A stretch of DNA of 64,000 nt from an endosymbiont of Galathealinum brachiosum (GCA_003349885.1 QFXC01000008.1:422216-486215); one strand, 5' to 3'; positions 16,760 through 26,070 are shown, counted from the first letter of the stretch. The notes: generated from the sequence alone by a model not told the origin. Made by a program: numbers and translations.

Positions 16760-17620
16760 ATATCAACTGAAGGTATTTGCTGGATCAATAACGAAATAGT
16801 TGCACTTGAAGATGCAAAAATATCAGTTATGGATCATGGCCTTCTTTACGGAGATGGTATTTTTGAAGGTATTCGTTTTTACAACAAGAAAGCGTATTTA
16901 CTCGAGCCTCACCTAAAGAGACTAACCGCTTCAGCTAAAGCGCTTGCACTTGATTTACCAAAAAGCATCTGTGATTTAACTTCAACCCTACAAAATGTAA
17001 TCGATGCTTATAAAGAACATCAGGGTTACATACGTTTAATTGTTATCCGGGGAAAAGGTCCGCTCGGTATCAACCCTGCCCTGTGCAAAAAGCCGGAGTT
17101 AATTATTATTGCCAGCCCTTTGAATATGTCAGATGAAAAAGCACAACAAAATGGCATACGCACTATTATTTCAGCTACTCGACGCATACCTGCAGATTGT
17201 CTGGACCCCCGCATTAAAAGCCTTAATTATCTGAATGCCATACTCGCCAGGATTGAGGCCAATAACGCAGGGGTTGAGGAAGCGCTTATGTTAAATCAGC
17301 AGGGCTTTATAACCGAAGGAACGGTTGATAATATTTTTATAATAATGGATGGTGAGCTTTGCACGACTCCTTCCATAGATGGATCATTAGCCGGTATTAC
17401 CCGTGACCTGATTTTAAAACTTGCAACTGAAAGTGGAATAAAAACAAATATAAAATCACTCGCAGCTTATGATATTTATGCAGCTGATGAATGTTTCTTA
17501 ACTGGAACCGGTGCAGAGTTAATACCGGTAAGTGAAGTTGATGGGCGTGAATACGATGCATCTCCAGGCCCTGTGTTTAAGCAGTTAAAAGAACTCTACC
17601 AGATGAGTTTAATGCAATAA
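16760..17620 (+). CDS. Class IV aminotransferase (branched-chain or D-amino-acid type), apparent ATA start
   Basis: A PLP fold-type IV aminotransferase: LDPRIKSLNYLNAIL carries the PLP lysine (K130 counting from the ATG at 16829), followed by GFITEGTVDNIFII and LTGTGAELIPV. It transfers amino groups from branched-chain or D-amino acids; PabC lyase is less likely. The first ATG at 16829 would cut off the conserved beginning CWINNEIVALEDAKISV. Reading upstream, no ATG, GTG or TTG exists before an in-frame TAA at 16748. A good AAGGAG (16749-16754) stands 5 bases before ATA at 16760, giving 286 residues. It looks like an ATG that mutated to ATA. Confidence 0.8.
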   Translation: MSTEGICWINNEIVALEDAKISVMDHGLLYGDGIFEGIRFYNKKAYLLEPHLKRLTASAKALALDLPKSICDLTSTLQNVIDAYKEHQGYIRLIVIRGKGPLGINPALCKKPELIIIASPLNMSDEKAQQNGIRTIISATRRIPADCLDPRIKSLNYLNAILARIEANNAGVEEALMLNQQGFITEGTVDNIFIIMDGELCTTPSIDGSLAGITRDLILKLATESGIKTNIKSLAAYDIYAADECFLTGTGAELIPVSEVDGREYDASPGPVFKQLKELYQMSLMQ

Positions 17621-17704
17621 CATTATCAGTACCATTACAAAGGTGTATTCACCATTGAAAAAGTATTAATCAACCCCATCTACTAAATAATACAAAGGTT
17701 AAGC

Positions 17705-17731
17705 GATGTTATAAATTCTATAACATCTTTT
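17705..17731 (+). terminator. Intrinsic terminator after the aminotransferase gene
   Basis: GATGTTATA (17705-17713) pairs exactly with TATAACATC (17719-17727) around AATTC, and TTTTATT follows. It lies 85 bases after the stop codon and ends the aminotransferase transcript before cbpA. Confidence 0.6.
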
Positions 17732-17804
17732 ATTGAACTTAATTATTAATTAAACACTTTATATACAGTGTTTCGCGTATAAACTTGAACAATATGGGGA
17801 TGAT

Positions 17805-18737
17805 ATGCAATTTAAAGATTATTACGAAATCATCGGTGTTCAACGCGATGCGAATCAACAGGAAATAAAACGTGCTTATAAAAAACTGGCGCGTAAATAT
17901 CACCCGGATGTAAGCAAAGAAACCGATGCTGAATTAAAGTTCAAGGAGCTGGGTGAAGCATATGAAGTTTTAAAAGATCCTGAAAAACGCATTGCATATG
18001 ATCAGTTCGGCGCCAACTATAAATCCGGACAGGACTTCAATCCTCCGCCAAACTGGGATGAGGGTTTTGAATTTAATGGCGCAAGCCATTCAGCATCGTT
18101 TAGTGATTTTTTTGAATCACTTTTTGGTCAACAATTTAATAGTGCTTATGAAGGCGCTAACAGACAGCAGGCGCATGGTGAAGATCATCATGCAAAAATT
18201 TTTATTGATATTGATGATGCATTTAACGGTGCGACACGCTCTATCAGCTTACAGGCCCCCACCGTCAATAGTCAGGGACAGGTGGTTACGAGTACACGAA
18301 CACTGAATGTCAACATTCCCAAAGGTGTTAAACAGGGACAGCTCATCAGATTAGCCGGACAAGGCACAGCAGGTTTAAGCAATGGAAAACCGGGGGACTT
18401 ATATCTTGAAGTCAATTTCAAAACACATGACTTCTATCGTGTTGAAGGTAAGGACATTTATCTGGATTTGCCAGTCGCTCCCTGGGAAGCCGTACTGGGA
18501 ACGACTGTTAAAACCCCAACCCCTGATGGTAAGGTAAACTTAAAAATTCCAGCAGGCGCGGTTTCAGGGCATAAGATGCGTCTCAAGGGCCGTGGTATTC
18601 CAGCAAAAATCCCCGGTGATTTATACGTTATTATAAATCTGGTTTTACCTCCTGCTGATAATCAGAAAGCTGAAGATTTTTATCGCAAGATGGAAAAAGA
18701 ACTAAACTTTGAGCCACGAGCAGCACTGAAAGTCTAA
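17805..18737 (+). CDS. cbpA: DnaJ-class co-chaperone CbpA
   Basis: A 310-residue protein with a J domain (1-70; H33-P34-D35 motif that stimulates DnaK), a Gly/Phe-rich linker with aromatic residues (about 70-125) and the two beta domains of DnaJ C (about 130-300). It lacks the cysteine-rich zinc finger of DnaJ, as in CbpA, which is also a curved-DNA-binding protein. GGGGA precedes the ATG. No CbpM gene follows, which in enterics would be its inhibitor. trxC follows by 36 bases, so they probably share a transcript. Confidence 0.92.
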   Translation: MQFKDYYEIIGVQRDANQQEIKRAYKKLARKYHPDVSKETDAELKFKELGEAYEVLKDPEKRIAYDQFGANYKSGQDFNPPPNWDEGFEFNGASHSASFSDFFESLFGQQFNSAYEGANRQQAHGEDHHAKIFIDIDDAFNGATRSISLQAPTVNSQGQVVTSTRTLNVNIPKGVKQGQLIRLAGQGTAGLSNGKPGDLYLEVNFKTHDFYRVEGKDIYLDLPVAPWEAVLGTTVKTPTPDGKVNLKIPAGAVSGHKMRLKGRGIPAKIPGDLYVIINLVLPPADNQKAEDFYRKMEKELNFEPRAALKV

Positions 18738-18773
18738 TTAGTTTTAAGTGTTAATTTATAAGAGGAAGTATTT

Positions 18774-19208
18774 ATGAGTGAAGCATGTCATATAGTGTGC
18801 CCAGCATGCTCAGCGATTAATCGCATACCAACATCACGCCTTCGTGAAACCCCTAAATGTGGAAAATGCCACAAACCACTATTCAGTGCTCATCCGGTAG
18901 AGTTAACTACAGCAAGTTTTAACAGGCATGTTAGTCGAAATGATATTCCTGTACTGGTTGATTTCTGGGCTCCCTGGTGTGGTCCATGTAAAATGATGGC
19001 CCCGGCTTTTCAACAGGCGGCTGCTGAATTAGAACCGCTAGTACGTCTGGCTAAACTAAATACTGAGAACGAGCAACAAATTGGGGCACAATTTAACATT
19101 CGCAGCATTCCCACTCTGGCATTATTTAAAAATGGAAAAGAAATAGCCCGTCAACCCGGTGCAATGAGCAAGGAAGATATTGTACGCTGGGTACAGACGC
19201 ATATATAA
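18774..19208 (+). CDS. trxC: Thioredoxin 2
   Basis: A 144-residue cytoplasmic thioredoxin with the N-terminal zinc-binding extension specific to TrxC (C9-x2-C12 and C29-x2-C32) and the active site W68-C69-G-P-C72. The cis-proline motif SIPTLALF is present. TrxC reduces protein disulphides and its zinc site responds to oxidation. It follows cbpA closely, linking chaperone and thiol repair on one message. A hairpin with T-run follows. Confidence 0.95.
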   Translation: MSEACHIVCPACSAINRIPTSRLRETPKCGKCHKPLFSAHPVELTTASFNRHVSRNDIPVLVDFWAPWCGPCKMMAPAFQQAAAELEPLVRLAKLNTENEQQIGAQFNIRSIPTLALFKNGKEIARQPGAMSKEDIVRWVQTHI

Positions 19209-19223
19209 CATCATCACATACAG

Positions 19224-19248
19224 GGTGCTTAGATATTACCTGAGCACC
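19224..19248 (+). terminator. Terminator after trxC
   Basis: GGTGCT (19224-19229) pairs with AGCACC (19243-19248), followed by TTTACC. It begins 16 bases after the trxC stop. The stem is short with a 13-base loop, so strength is moderate. Confidence 0.45.
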
Positions 19249-19383
19249 TTTACCTCATGTACTCTCTCCACTCTCTTAAGCCCCACAAGCTGACACTTTA
19301 TATTCTATAATCATAGATAGGCCGTTAAACAATATTTAATACCCCCCGTTCCAGACTTTAACGTGCTGAATCAGGTAATAACT

Positions 19384-20274
19384 ATGAATGACAACACTAG
19401 CTGTCAACTGACAGATAGACAGCTTGAAAATATAATCAGCGAACTTGAAATAGCAGACATAAACCATCTTGAGTGGCTTAAATGCGTACACAGCAGCATT
19501 ATTTGCAATCATGAATTTGAAAAGGATGCTATATCAGATGATTCCCATAAACTCTGTCGTTTTGGTCACTGGTATTACAACGATGCACCTGAATTGTTAC
19601 AAAGTCGGCCTGATTTTTTAGCGATTGATGAGTTACACAAAGTGATGCACGATGCAGCTCGCCAGCTTGCAGAACTGCATAATAATAAGGCATCAATAAG
19701 TAAAACAGAATATGAAGAGTTCATACTCAAGCAACGTGCCTTTTCTAAAAAATTACTTAGATTACGTGACAGCTTAAGAGATAACCTACTTTCATTTGAT
19801 CCCCTTACCGGCCTGATGACACGTGGACCATTTACTCATATTATTAGCACCGAATTAGCACGTGTAGAAAGAGCTAATTCTTCCAGCTGCCTGGCAATGA
19901 TTGATATCGACTATTTTAAAAAGATAAACGATACTTATGGTCACCTGACTGGTGATCGAGTGCTCAGTAGTATTTCACAGTTTCTATTACATCATATACG
20001 TAGTTATGACTCAATTTGCCGCTATGGAGGAGAAGAGTTTCTTGTTTGCCTGCCAATGACAAATTCAATTCAGGCATTAGAAGTAATGCAGCGCATTTGT
20101 TTTGAACTGGAAGAACATCAGATTGAGCATGATGACGATATCTCACTTAAGACCACCATTTCAATCGGAATAGCCGAATTCAAAGCCGGTGAAAATTATG
20201 AGAGCTGCCTGAAACGTGCTGACGATATGCTTTATAAAGCAAAACACGAAGGCCGTAATCGCGTATGTGTTTAG
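19384..20274 (+). CDS. Diguanylate cyclase with zinc-sensing CZB domain (DgcZ-like)
   Basis: A 296-residue cytoplasmic protein (from the ATG at 19384; a GTG 21 bases earlier is possible). The N-terminal CZB domain has H28, C58, H85 and H89. Their spacing (30, 27 and 4) is that of the zinc ligands of E. coli DgcZ. The GGDEF domain (about 135-290) carries DPLTGLMTRGPF and the active-site variant GGEEF, which is active in many enzymes. It makes cyclic di-GMP when zinc leaves the sensor domain, raising biofilm and lowering motility. No RxxD inhibitory site is seen before GGEEF. Monocistronic, ended by a bidirectional hairpin. Confidence 0.9.
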   Translation: MNDNTSCQLTDRQLENIISELEIADINHLEWLKCVHSSIICNHEFEKDAISDDSHKLCRFGHWYYNDAPELLQSRPDFLAIDELHKVMHDAARQLAELHNNKASISKTEYEEFILKQRAFSKKLLRLRDSLRDNLLSFDPLTGLMTRGPFTHIISTELARVERANSSSCLAMIDIDYFKKINDTYGHLTGDRVLSSISQFLLHHIRSYDSICRYGGEEFLVCLPMTNSIQALEVMQRICFELEEHQIEHDDDISLKTTISIGIAEFKAGENYESCLKRADDMLYKAKHEGRNRVCV

Positions 20275-20285
20275 TACAACAGTTT

Positions 20286-20303
20286 TTCCTGCTAAAGCAG
20301 GAA
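20286..20303. terminator. Bidirectional terminator between convergent genes
   Basis: TTCCTGC (20286-20292) and GCAGGAA (20297-20303) form a perfect stem around TAAA. T-rich sequence lies on the left side. It sits 11 bases after the cyclase stop and 33 bases before the end of the converging lipoprotein gene. Confidence 0.6.
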
Positions 20304-20336
20304 TATAACTAATTCACATATACGTGTATAACCTGA

Positions 20337-20888
20337 TTATTTAGGCGGATAACTTTCAAACATTTTATAAACAAGCTGGCCTATTCGTTTTGTAGATTCA
20401 TCAGGTGTAGCTTCTCTCCCGTGTATTTTTTTAACTGTAGTAGATCGCCAGATAAGCTCCTTCTTACCTGTTGATACCATATCAATAACCAGAGTACCCT
20501 GAAGACTGGTTCTTAACTGGTTTCCGCTGCTTAAATTAATATGACCACGGCCGGATTTACCAACACTCATACCAATTCCTGCAGACAAGGCGCTAGAGCT
20601 TAATTTTTTCTCAACACTAATATGATAACTGAGAGTTACATCAGCAGAATCAGATTTAGTAAACCCCTTTCTACTCATATTGTCATCCATTGCCTGAATA
20701 ACCCGTTTACTTAATAAAGGATCCTGTTTGGCAAACGCAGAAGATGGCTGCATATCCCACTGATATGTTTTAATCTGACTGAAATCAACACTACTATCAA
20801 AATCAAATGATGTTTTAGTACCACTACATGAATAAAGAAAAAAAATGCTAGACAGACCAAGTAACAACTTCATTAATTTTTTAACCAT
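20337..20888 (-). CDS. DUF4136 lipoprotein
   Basis: A 183-residue lipoprotein with signal and lipobox (FLYSC). The mature part has the DUF4136 pattern: FDSSVDFSQIKTYQW near the start, a middle ADVTLSYHISVEKK, and a late GTLVIDMVSTGKKELIWRS. These proteins sit in the envelope of many proteobacteria, role unknown. AAGGGA precedes the ATG by 6 bases. Separated by about 70 bases from the next gene on the same strand. Confidence 0.85.
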   Translation of the reverse strand: MVKKLMKLLLGLSSIFFLYSCSGTKTSFDFDSSVDFSQIKTYQWDMQPSSAFAKQDPLLSKRVIQAMDDNMSRKGFTKSDSADVTLSYHISVEKKLSSSALSAGIGMSVGKSGRGHINLSSGNQLRTSLQGTLVIDMVSTGKKELIWRSTTVKKIHGREATPDESTKRIGQLVYKMFESYPPK

Positions 20889-20956
20889 TTAAAATCCCTT
20901 CACAACACCATTTATTTGAGACCGATAGCTTAACATAAACGCATATAACATGAACA

Positions 20957-21865
20957 TCAGGCAATCCATGTATTCCATCGTCTAAAGATGCGACCATTCC
21001 TGCTCATTAACACACCTCCACAGTTTCCGGGTATACACCAGTCAAAAAACTGATCATCGGATTTACATAAAAAACGCAATACATTCCATTCACTATCATC
21101 TGCCAATTCTTTATCGAGCCGGTCTTTTAATATACTTTCATCGATATCGATACACGAGCTTACCTCTTCTCCTTCATCTGTACCTTCAAACCGGTCCAGT
21201 TCATATATAAGTTCACGTAAATGTGTCGTATCAGCTTCTAATGAACTACGTAGAGACAAAGAAAATGCATCTAAAGCTTTATCAATATAATTTAAATACA
21301 CTTTATTATTAAAATCACCTCCTGATATTAAAATATCCGTATTATTTAAAGTAGCAACAAGTTCCAACTTATCTTCATGAGATGGAAGTAATACATCAGG
21401 AATATCGGTATAACTCAATACCGTGTTTAGTTTTTTTTGATATTCAAAATCCTTATAATAGAACATGGTATAAACGGTTTCATTAAAAGTAACATAATCA
21501 ATAGCCCTTCCATATTTACAATTGCTACCTGCTTTAGACACTCTGATATATTCTTTAAAGAATAATGCGCGACCATAGGAAAACTGATCTTCTGTCATTT
21601 CCAGTTCATCCAGATATACCGCTCCATCCAAGCTTCTTACACAGCCTTTCTCTGGATAATATTCCTGAAAAATATAAGTATAATTATCATCATTTACCTT
21701 AAAGTCTGACATAAAATAATCTAAATTATCATTAATGTTAGACCTTAGATCACTAACTTTATATACCAATGAATTAGACGTATCTTCATCTTGCATATAT
21801 TCAATTACTTTATACTTTTCATCAATTATCGAACCAACTGGTAACCTAACCCGATTGTCAGACAT
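20957..21865 (-). CDS. Protein resembling a degenerate kinase N-lobe, no C-lobe
   Basis: A 302-residue soluble protein without signal peptide. The opening LPVGSIIDEKYKVIEYMQ, then VYKVSDL, then IFQ67-EYYP and the segment to TMFYYKDF copy the layout of the N-lobe of bacterial Ser/Thr kinases of the KEYFP type. However, the catalytic lysine is Q67, the glycine loop has no glycines, and no HRD or DFG motif follows; the rest is acidic and helical and of unknown fold. It would be a pseudokinase fragment used for binding. The gene ends a run with an exported lipoprotein and a YD-repeat protein. Kinase relationship is a reading by eye. Confidence 0.5.
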   Translation of the reverse strand: MSDNRVRLPVGSIIDEKYKVIEYMQDEDTSNSLVYKVSDLRSNINDNLDYFMSDFKVNDDNYTYIFQEYYPEKGCVRSLDGAVYLDELEMTEDQFSYGRALFFKEYIRVSKAGSNCKYGRAIDYVTFNETVYTMFYYKDFEYQKKLNTVLSYTDIPDVLLPSHEDKLELVATLNNTDILISGGDFNNKVYLNYIDKALDAFSLSLRSSLEADTTHLRELIYELDRFEGTDEGEEVSSCIDIDESILKDRLDKELADDSEWNVLRFLCKSDDQFFDWCIPGNCGGVLMSRNGRIFRRWNTWIA

Positions 21866-21941
21866 GTATTTTACCTTATGCTTTATTACAATAATCGTTA
21901 TTCTTATTTATAAACTTTTTCAATTATTAATATGTTATTTA

Positions 21942-23279
21942 TTAAAACGTAAATACTTTAAGGCAATCTATAGAAAACATTCCCCATGATAAATACAGAT
22001 TACAACTATCCCGATATTGGAACACCTCATGAGTATCTTCTTTGTTTTGATAAATTCCCGCTGTTCGATAATTGAAAAACTCAACACACTGATTCGAGCT
22101 AGAATAAAAATTATCTAATTGATAAGAACACTCTTCTCGTACTATAGACAGCGTATCTTCAATATCAGGTGAATATGATGTACCAACATAATCCATATAA
22201 TCGAGGCATGACTCATTAAAACCATAAGAATTAATTGAATTTTCGCAAGTTGACTTTGCTTGCTCGACAATATCTATTGCTTTAATACTATATGTTGTTG
22301 TATTAAGTAAACGCGCCACTAACGTAACATCATTAAATTCAATCACATATGACCTGGTACTGGTTGTGTCCGGTAGAATATCAAAAACCACTTCCGTTGA
22401 CGCATCTGTGGAAATTAGTCTAAGTGATGTTGTTAACTGAGCAGGTATACGAATAATACCTTCACTGGCACTAAGTAGAGTCGAACACAAATTGCAGTTT
22501 TCATTATACAAAGGTTCATCGGTAATAATATTAGATAAATTGAAATGTAGCCCTGTATTGTTAATCAACCGAAGATAAACTGTTTCTTCAATTGCCACTG
22601 GTTCACCTACTGTAACGCGAGTGATGCTATTCTTTGATACGCCCACCTGCTCCATATCAATTAGCGTTCCTGAATCCACATCATAAAAATATAAATCCAG
22701 TAATCCATTCGCACTAATATACATCTGTGCATTGAGCTGTTTTCTATCGATATAACCAATAATTCTATTAAAATCACCACCTTCAGTAACATACAATACG
22801 AAGTCTGTATTATTATTCACAAGCACCATACCCTGATCAAGTTGAGCCAATTCATTATCAGTATATGGGTTCCAGCTGCCTCCTGATTGCGTTGTGTATG
22901 CCAGTGAACCCTTCACAAACTCAGATATATCATTATTAATATTATTATTTAAGTCCGACTCTTTAATAGCAAAAAAGTGTACTACCCCCTCACTATTACT
23001 TAATGACCTCATATCCACCTGAACATGTAAGTCTGTAATTTTAAAATATTTAGCATCTGGTTGACTAAAAGCTCTGTCAGTAGAAACAATGTAAGTTTCT
23101 CCTGAAGTATTAATAAAGGTAAAGTTACCAAACTGATTACTAAAGGTAGGTTGTAAATCGTCTATCAGATACTTAAAGTGTTGTTCCTGATCAGATACAA
23201 CTGAAGTTGATTTGTCTGATTCACATGCTGAAATCAGCAATAGAATAGTTAAAAATAGAAAACCCAGTTTATTATTCAT
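21942..23279 (-). CDS. Large lipoprotein of unknown function
   Basis: A 445-residue lipoprotein, started at the ATG at 23279 because AGGGTG precedes it; a GTG lies 9 bases earlier. Signal and lipobox (LLLISACES) are clear. The mature part is beta-rich and polar, with cysteine pairs (CNLC, and several near the C-terminus) suited to disulphides. A DUF4397-like beta region is possible (FVLYVTEGGDFN, VYLRLINNTG) but not certain. It lies between the YD-repeat gene and the kinase-like gene on one strand. Confidence 0.65.
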   Translation of the reverse strand: MNNKLGFLFLTILLLISACESDKSTSVVSDQEQHFKYLIDDLQPTFSNQFGNFTFINTSGETYIVSTDRAFSQPDAKYFKITDLHVQVDMRSLSNSEGVVHFFAIKESDLNNNINNDISEFVKGSLAYTTQSGGSWNPYTDNELAQLDQGMVLVNNNTDFVLYVTEGGDFNRIIGYIDRKQLNAQMYISANGLLDLYFYDVDSGTLIDMEQVGVSKNSITRVTVGEPVAIEETVYLRLINNTGLHFNLSNIITDEPLYNENCNLCSTLLSASEGIIRIPAQLTTSLRLISTDASTEVVFDILPDTTSTRSYVIEFNDVTLVARLLNTTTYSIKAIDIVEQAKSTCENSINSYGFNESCLDYMDYVGTSYSPDIEDTLSIVREECSYQLDNFYSSSNQCVEFFNYRTAGIYQNKEDTHEVFQYRDSCNLYLSWGMFSIDCLKVFTF

Positions 23280-23391
23280 CTTTATCACCCTGATAAGTCA
23301 ATATTAACGTTCTTATTTATAAAGACAGGTAATATTGAATTTCATCAGGGTAAATAGAGAATTTTTATAATTTTATTATTGTTGAGCCAGG

Positions 23392-24849
23392 CTATAGACT
23401 TAATTCAATATTGGCCGGTTTCAACATGCTTAACATCTGCTGGAATGTACGTGTAATGGTGAGTGCTAATGAATGACCTTTCCCCTCTGTATCAACACTT
23501 TCTATTTCACCATTCTGATCATAAACAACAATTAAGGCGCCCTTGCCTTCAACTTCAATTCGTACAGGTTTATGGAAGTCGTTATAGGTAAAAAATATTG
23601 TAGTTTCACTGGTTCTCATATTAACGATATGATGTCTATCATCATACTGAAGTAATAAATGCAATCCATCACTGTTTTCAGCTTCAACTAAGTCTTCATT
23701 TTCATTATAAGAAAAATGTATCCATTTTTTACTTTCCTGCCCATGTTTAGAGGTACTCTGAAAATATGCTAATTTATTTATATCATTATAAATATACTCT
23801 AGAATCGAGTTTTCAGACTCTTTGTATACAATACGATCATATTCATCATATGCGAATTTAGTAGTTCTTCCATATCGCATTATTGATATGGGTGAACAGC
23901 GACTCATATGTCTATATTCTGATATTAATTCACCCTGTTTATATTTTTTTAAATGCCTTGTATATGCATATTCATCATCAATATAAATATCCTCATACTC
24001 AACTCTATAATGCAGCGTATCTTCACCTTCGGACAAGGTGTAATCTACAGAAAAAGATTTAACACCTTCACTTTCAGAAATCATCTCATATTTATACGAT
24101 TCTTTACTGTCACCCTGTATATACTTTTCTACCCGTAACAAACCATCAAATTCCTGATAGCTTATTTCCATTGTTTCATCATCGGAGTATTCAATACGAC
24201 TAAGAAAACCATCATCAACATATCTATAATGCACACCACTAAAACCATTAGTAACAGATTTTAATAATCCGTTGTTATAGGTGTAATCAATATCATCAGC
24301 ATCAGACGCATCACGGTTAACAAAGCGTTGAACACGCCCAGAATCATCTGTTATTACCTGATAGTCATCTTCTTCATTACTTACAAATCGTGTAAGAAAT
24401 CCATTTTTATCATACTCAAGTAAATATCGGTTATCATCACTAATATACTCAGCTACCAACCCCTGATTATTAAATACGAATATCTTGTTTTCATAAGACC
24501 AGATATAACGATTATCAGTCTCAACTATCTCACCTGTTTTACCCTCCCACTCTCCATCTTCGTTACGCATGAAATTATGAAATGTTCGACTAGTAGCACT
24601 GAATACATTTAAGTATTCATCTGAGATATCAATACGACTGTCATAAACTGATACCCAACCAAAACCAAATAGACCACTATCTGCATTATCACTACTGTAT
24701 ACGCGCTCCATGCCATAAAAATCAGAATTTTCAAGAGTAAAAACACCGGTTCTACGGTCAACATCTGCTGAAACAGTAAAACTGGCGGTTATTAGAGTCA
24801 GCAGTGATATACCGATCAATATAAGTGAACGAATTGAATTTTGAGTCAT
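23392..24849 (-). CDS. Exported YD-repeat (RHS-like) protein
   Basis: A 485-residue protein from the ATG at 24849, which has AAAGAGG in front; an earlier ATG at 24900 is less likely. A signal peptide ends near TVSADVD. The region after it (ENSDFYGMERVYSSDNADSGLFGFGW) is the start typical of RHS proteins, and then YD-type repeats run to the end (FAYDEYDRIVYK, LEYIYNDINKLAYF, LLLQYDDRHHIVNMR, FFTYNDFHKPVRIE). There is no toxin domain and no RHS core end, so it is a short shell-type protein. It probably acts outside the cytoplasm. Confidence 0.75.
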   Translation of the reverse strand: MTQNSIRSLILIGISLLTLITASFTVSADVDRRTGVFTLENSDFYGMERVYSSDNADSGLFGFGWVSVYDSRIDISDEYLNVFSATSRTFHNFMRNEDGEWEGKTGEIVETDNRYIWSYENKIFVFNNQGLVAEYISDDNRYLLEYDKNGFLTRFVSNEEDDYQVITDDSGRVQRFVNRDASDADDIDYTYNNGLLKSVTNGFSGVHYRYVDDGFLSRIEYSDDETMEISYQEFDGLLRVEKYIQGDSKESYKYEMISESEGVKSFSVDYTLSEGEDTLHYRVEYEDIYIDDEYAYTRHLKKYKQGELISEYRHMSRCSPISIMRYGRTTKFAYDEYDRIVYKESENSILEYIYNDINKLAYFQSTSKHGQESKKWIHFSYNENEDLVEAENSDGLHLLLQYDDRHHIVNMRTSETTIFFTYNDFHKPVRIEVEGKGALIVVYDQNGEIESVDTEGKGHSLALTITRTFQQMLSMLKPANIELSL

Positions 24850-25186
24850 GTGTGCCTCTTTAAACTGTAATTTATGGAAAGTTACAGTTAGAGACATCAC
24901 TTTAAGAAAAGTATCAGGCTAAATAGAACACTTATTTAAAAGAATAATATATGAAACAGGATTACTACCTGTAAAGAAGCTAAACAGAAGATATATGTCG
25001 TACTACAAATAAGCCTGAAATTATGACAATAAAATTCGCAATTAGTAGCGTTATTGTACATATGTACAACATCAAAGTCTGGATAGTTGCATCGACTGTT
25101 GCATTCCATGCAATAGCGGACGTTCGACAAACATAAAAAAGGCGACTAAAAAGTCGCCTTTAAGCTACAGCAAATATTGTTAGGTT
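24850..25186. other. Intergenic region between YD-repeat and PEP-CTERM genes
   Basis: About 340 bases hold the YD-repeat promoter and the terminator of the PEP-CTERM gene (described separately). A 64-codon frame on the minus strand (24936-25130) has cysteines but no ribosome site or recognisable domain, so it is not called. Nothing else is seen. Confidence 0.5.
25138..25161 (-). terminator. Terminator of PEP-CTERM gene 1
   Basis: AAAGGCGACT (25138-25147) and AGTCGCCTTT (25152-25161) pair perfectly, followed on the minus strand by a T-run. The same hairpin recurs, mutated, at 26148-26171 and 30365-30388, each time just after a PEP-CTERM coding end. Confidence 0.8.
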
Positions 25187-25804
25187 TTATGCTTTCTTAC
25201 GTCGAGCAAAACCTACTAAACCAATCAAACCAGAACCAAATAACCAAACGGCTGCCGGTACAGGAACAGCTGAAGGTCTCACTAGCGCACTACCCATATC
25301 AAATGCAGGTGTATAATCATCATATGAGCTGATACCAAATGATATCAAATCACTGTTACATGTTCCGCTATCATCACAACCTATAATAATTCCACGATCA
25401 TGCGAGTAAGGGTCATATGTGGATGACCCCATTTGAAAGATGGTATAAGCACCTATACCTGAGGTATCCCCCCATAAATTAACAAGATTTGTCGAGTCAT
25501 TACTATAATTTAGTAGTGCATAGTAATCAGGTGCAGCAGGATCATATGATCCTGTTAGCCCTGAATTATTAAAAAAAGTGGAGACCATACTATCGGTTGC
25601 ATATGACCAGCCTTCAAATTGCCCACCAATACCGAATTGTGATGATACATAACTATAAGATAGACCCGTAGACTCAGTTAAATCTAACCAATCAAGCCCA
25701 CTGACATCATCTGTTGTATATGTACCGTTATCTATTAAAGCAGCATTCACACTAGTTGATAAAACTAAAGCTATAGCTGTTGAAGCTAATTTCCAAAATT
25801 TCAT
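25187..25804 (-). CDS. PEP-CTERM (VPLPA type) exported surface protein 1
   Basis: A 205-residue secreted protein. The signal peptide ends near STSVNA-AL. The middle resembles the lectin-like/DUF1566-type beta region of such proteins (GLDWLDLTES, WSYATDSMVSTFFNNSG). The C-terminal sorting signal is complete: VPVPAAVWLFGSGLIGLVGF followed by ARRKKA. An exosortase recognises this tail and moves the protein to the surface or into extracellular polysaccharide. No exosortase gene lies in the window. Terminator follows. Confidence 0.9.
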   Translation of the reverse strand: MKFWKLASTAIALVLSTSVNAALIDNGTYTTDDVSGLDWLDLTESTGLSYSYVSSQFGIGGQFEGWSYATDSMVSTFFNNSGLTGSYDPAAPDYYALLNYSNDSTNLVNLWGDTSGIGAYTIFQMGSSTYDPYSHDRGIIIGCDDSGTCNSDLISFGISSYDDYTPAFDMGSALVRPSAVPVPAAVWLFGSGLIGLVGFARRKKA

Positions 25805-26070
25805 TCGTCATTTTCCTTTACATTTTTATTAATTTTTATTAATCCAGATAATAAATATGCAATATTTATACCTTACCTATAAGCCGCTGTTTTAAATGGA
25901 CTTATTAAAAAGTGAAATGATTTGTGATTGATGACTGTAAAGAGCAATGACATTTAAGCTTGTATTTTTGAGTGGCTGCTTTGGAAGATTCTGAATAGTG
26001 GTTATGAATAATCGAAGTACTGTTTATGGTTATGAGCAGAACATCAGCACCAGGTCAGCCATATGCTGCT

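Noticed and set aside
23392..24849. Polymorphic RHS toxin
   Set aside because: The protein lacks the RHS core-associated cleavage motif and a C-terminal toxin domain, and no immunity gene is recognisable.
24936..25130. Cysteine-rich 64-codon frame
   Set aside because: No ribosome site or family; it lies between two genes with their own promoters and terminators.
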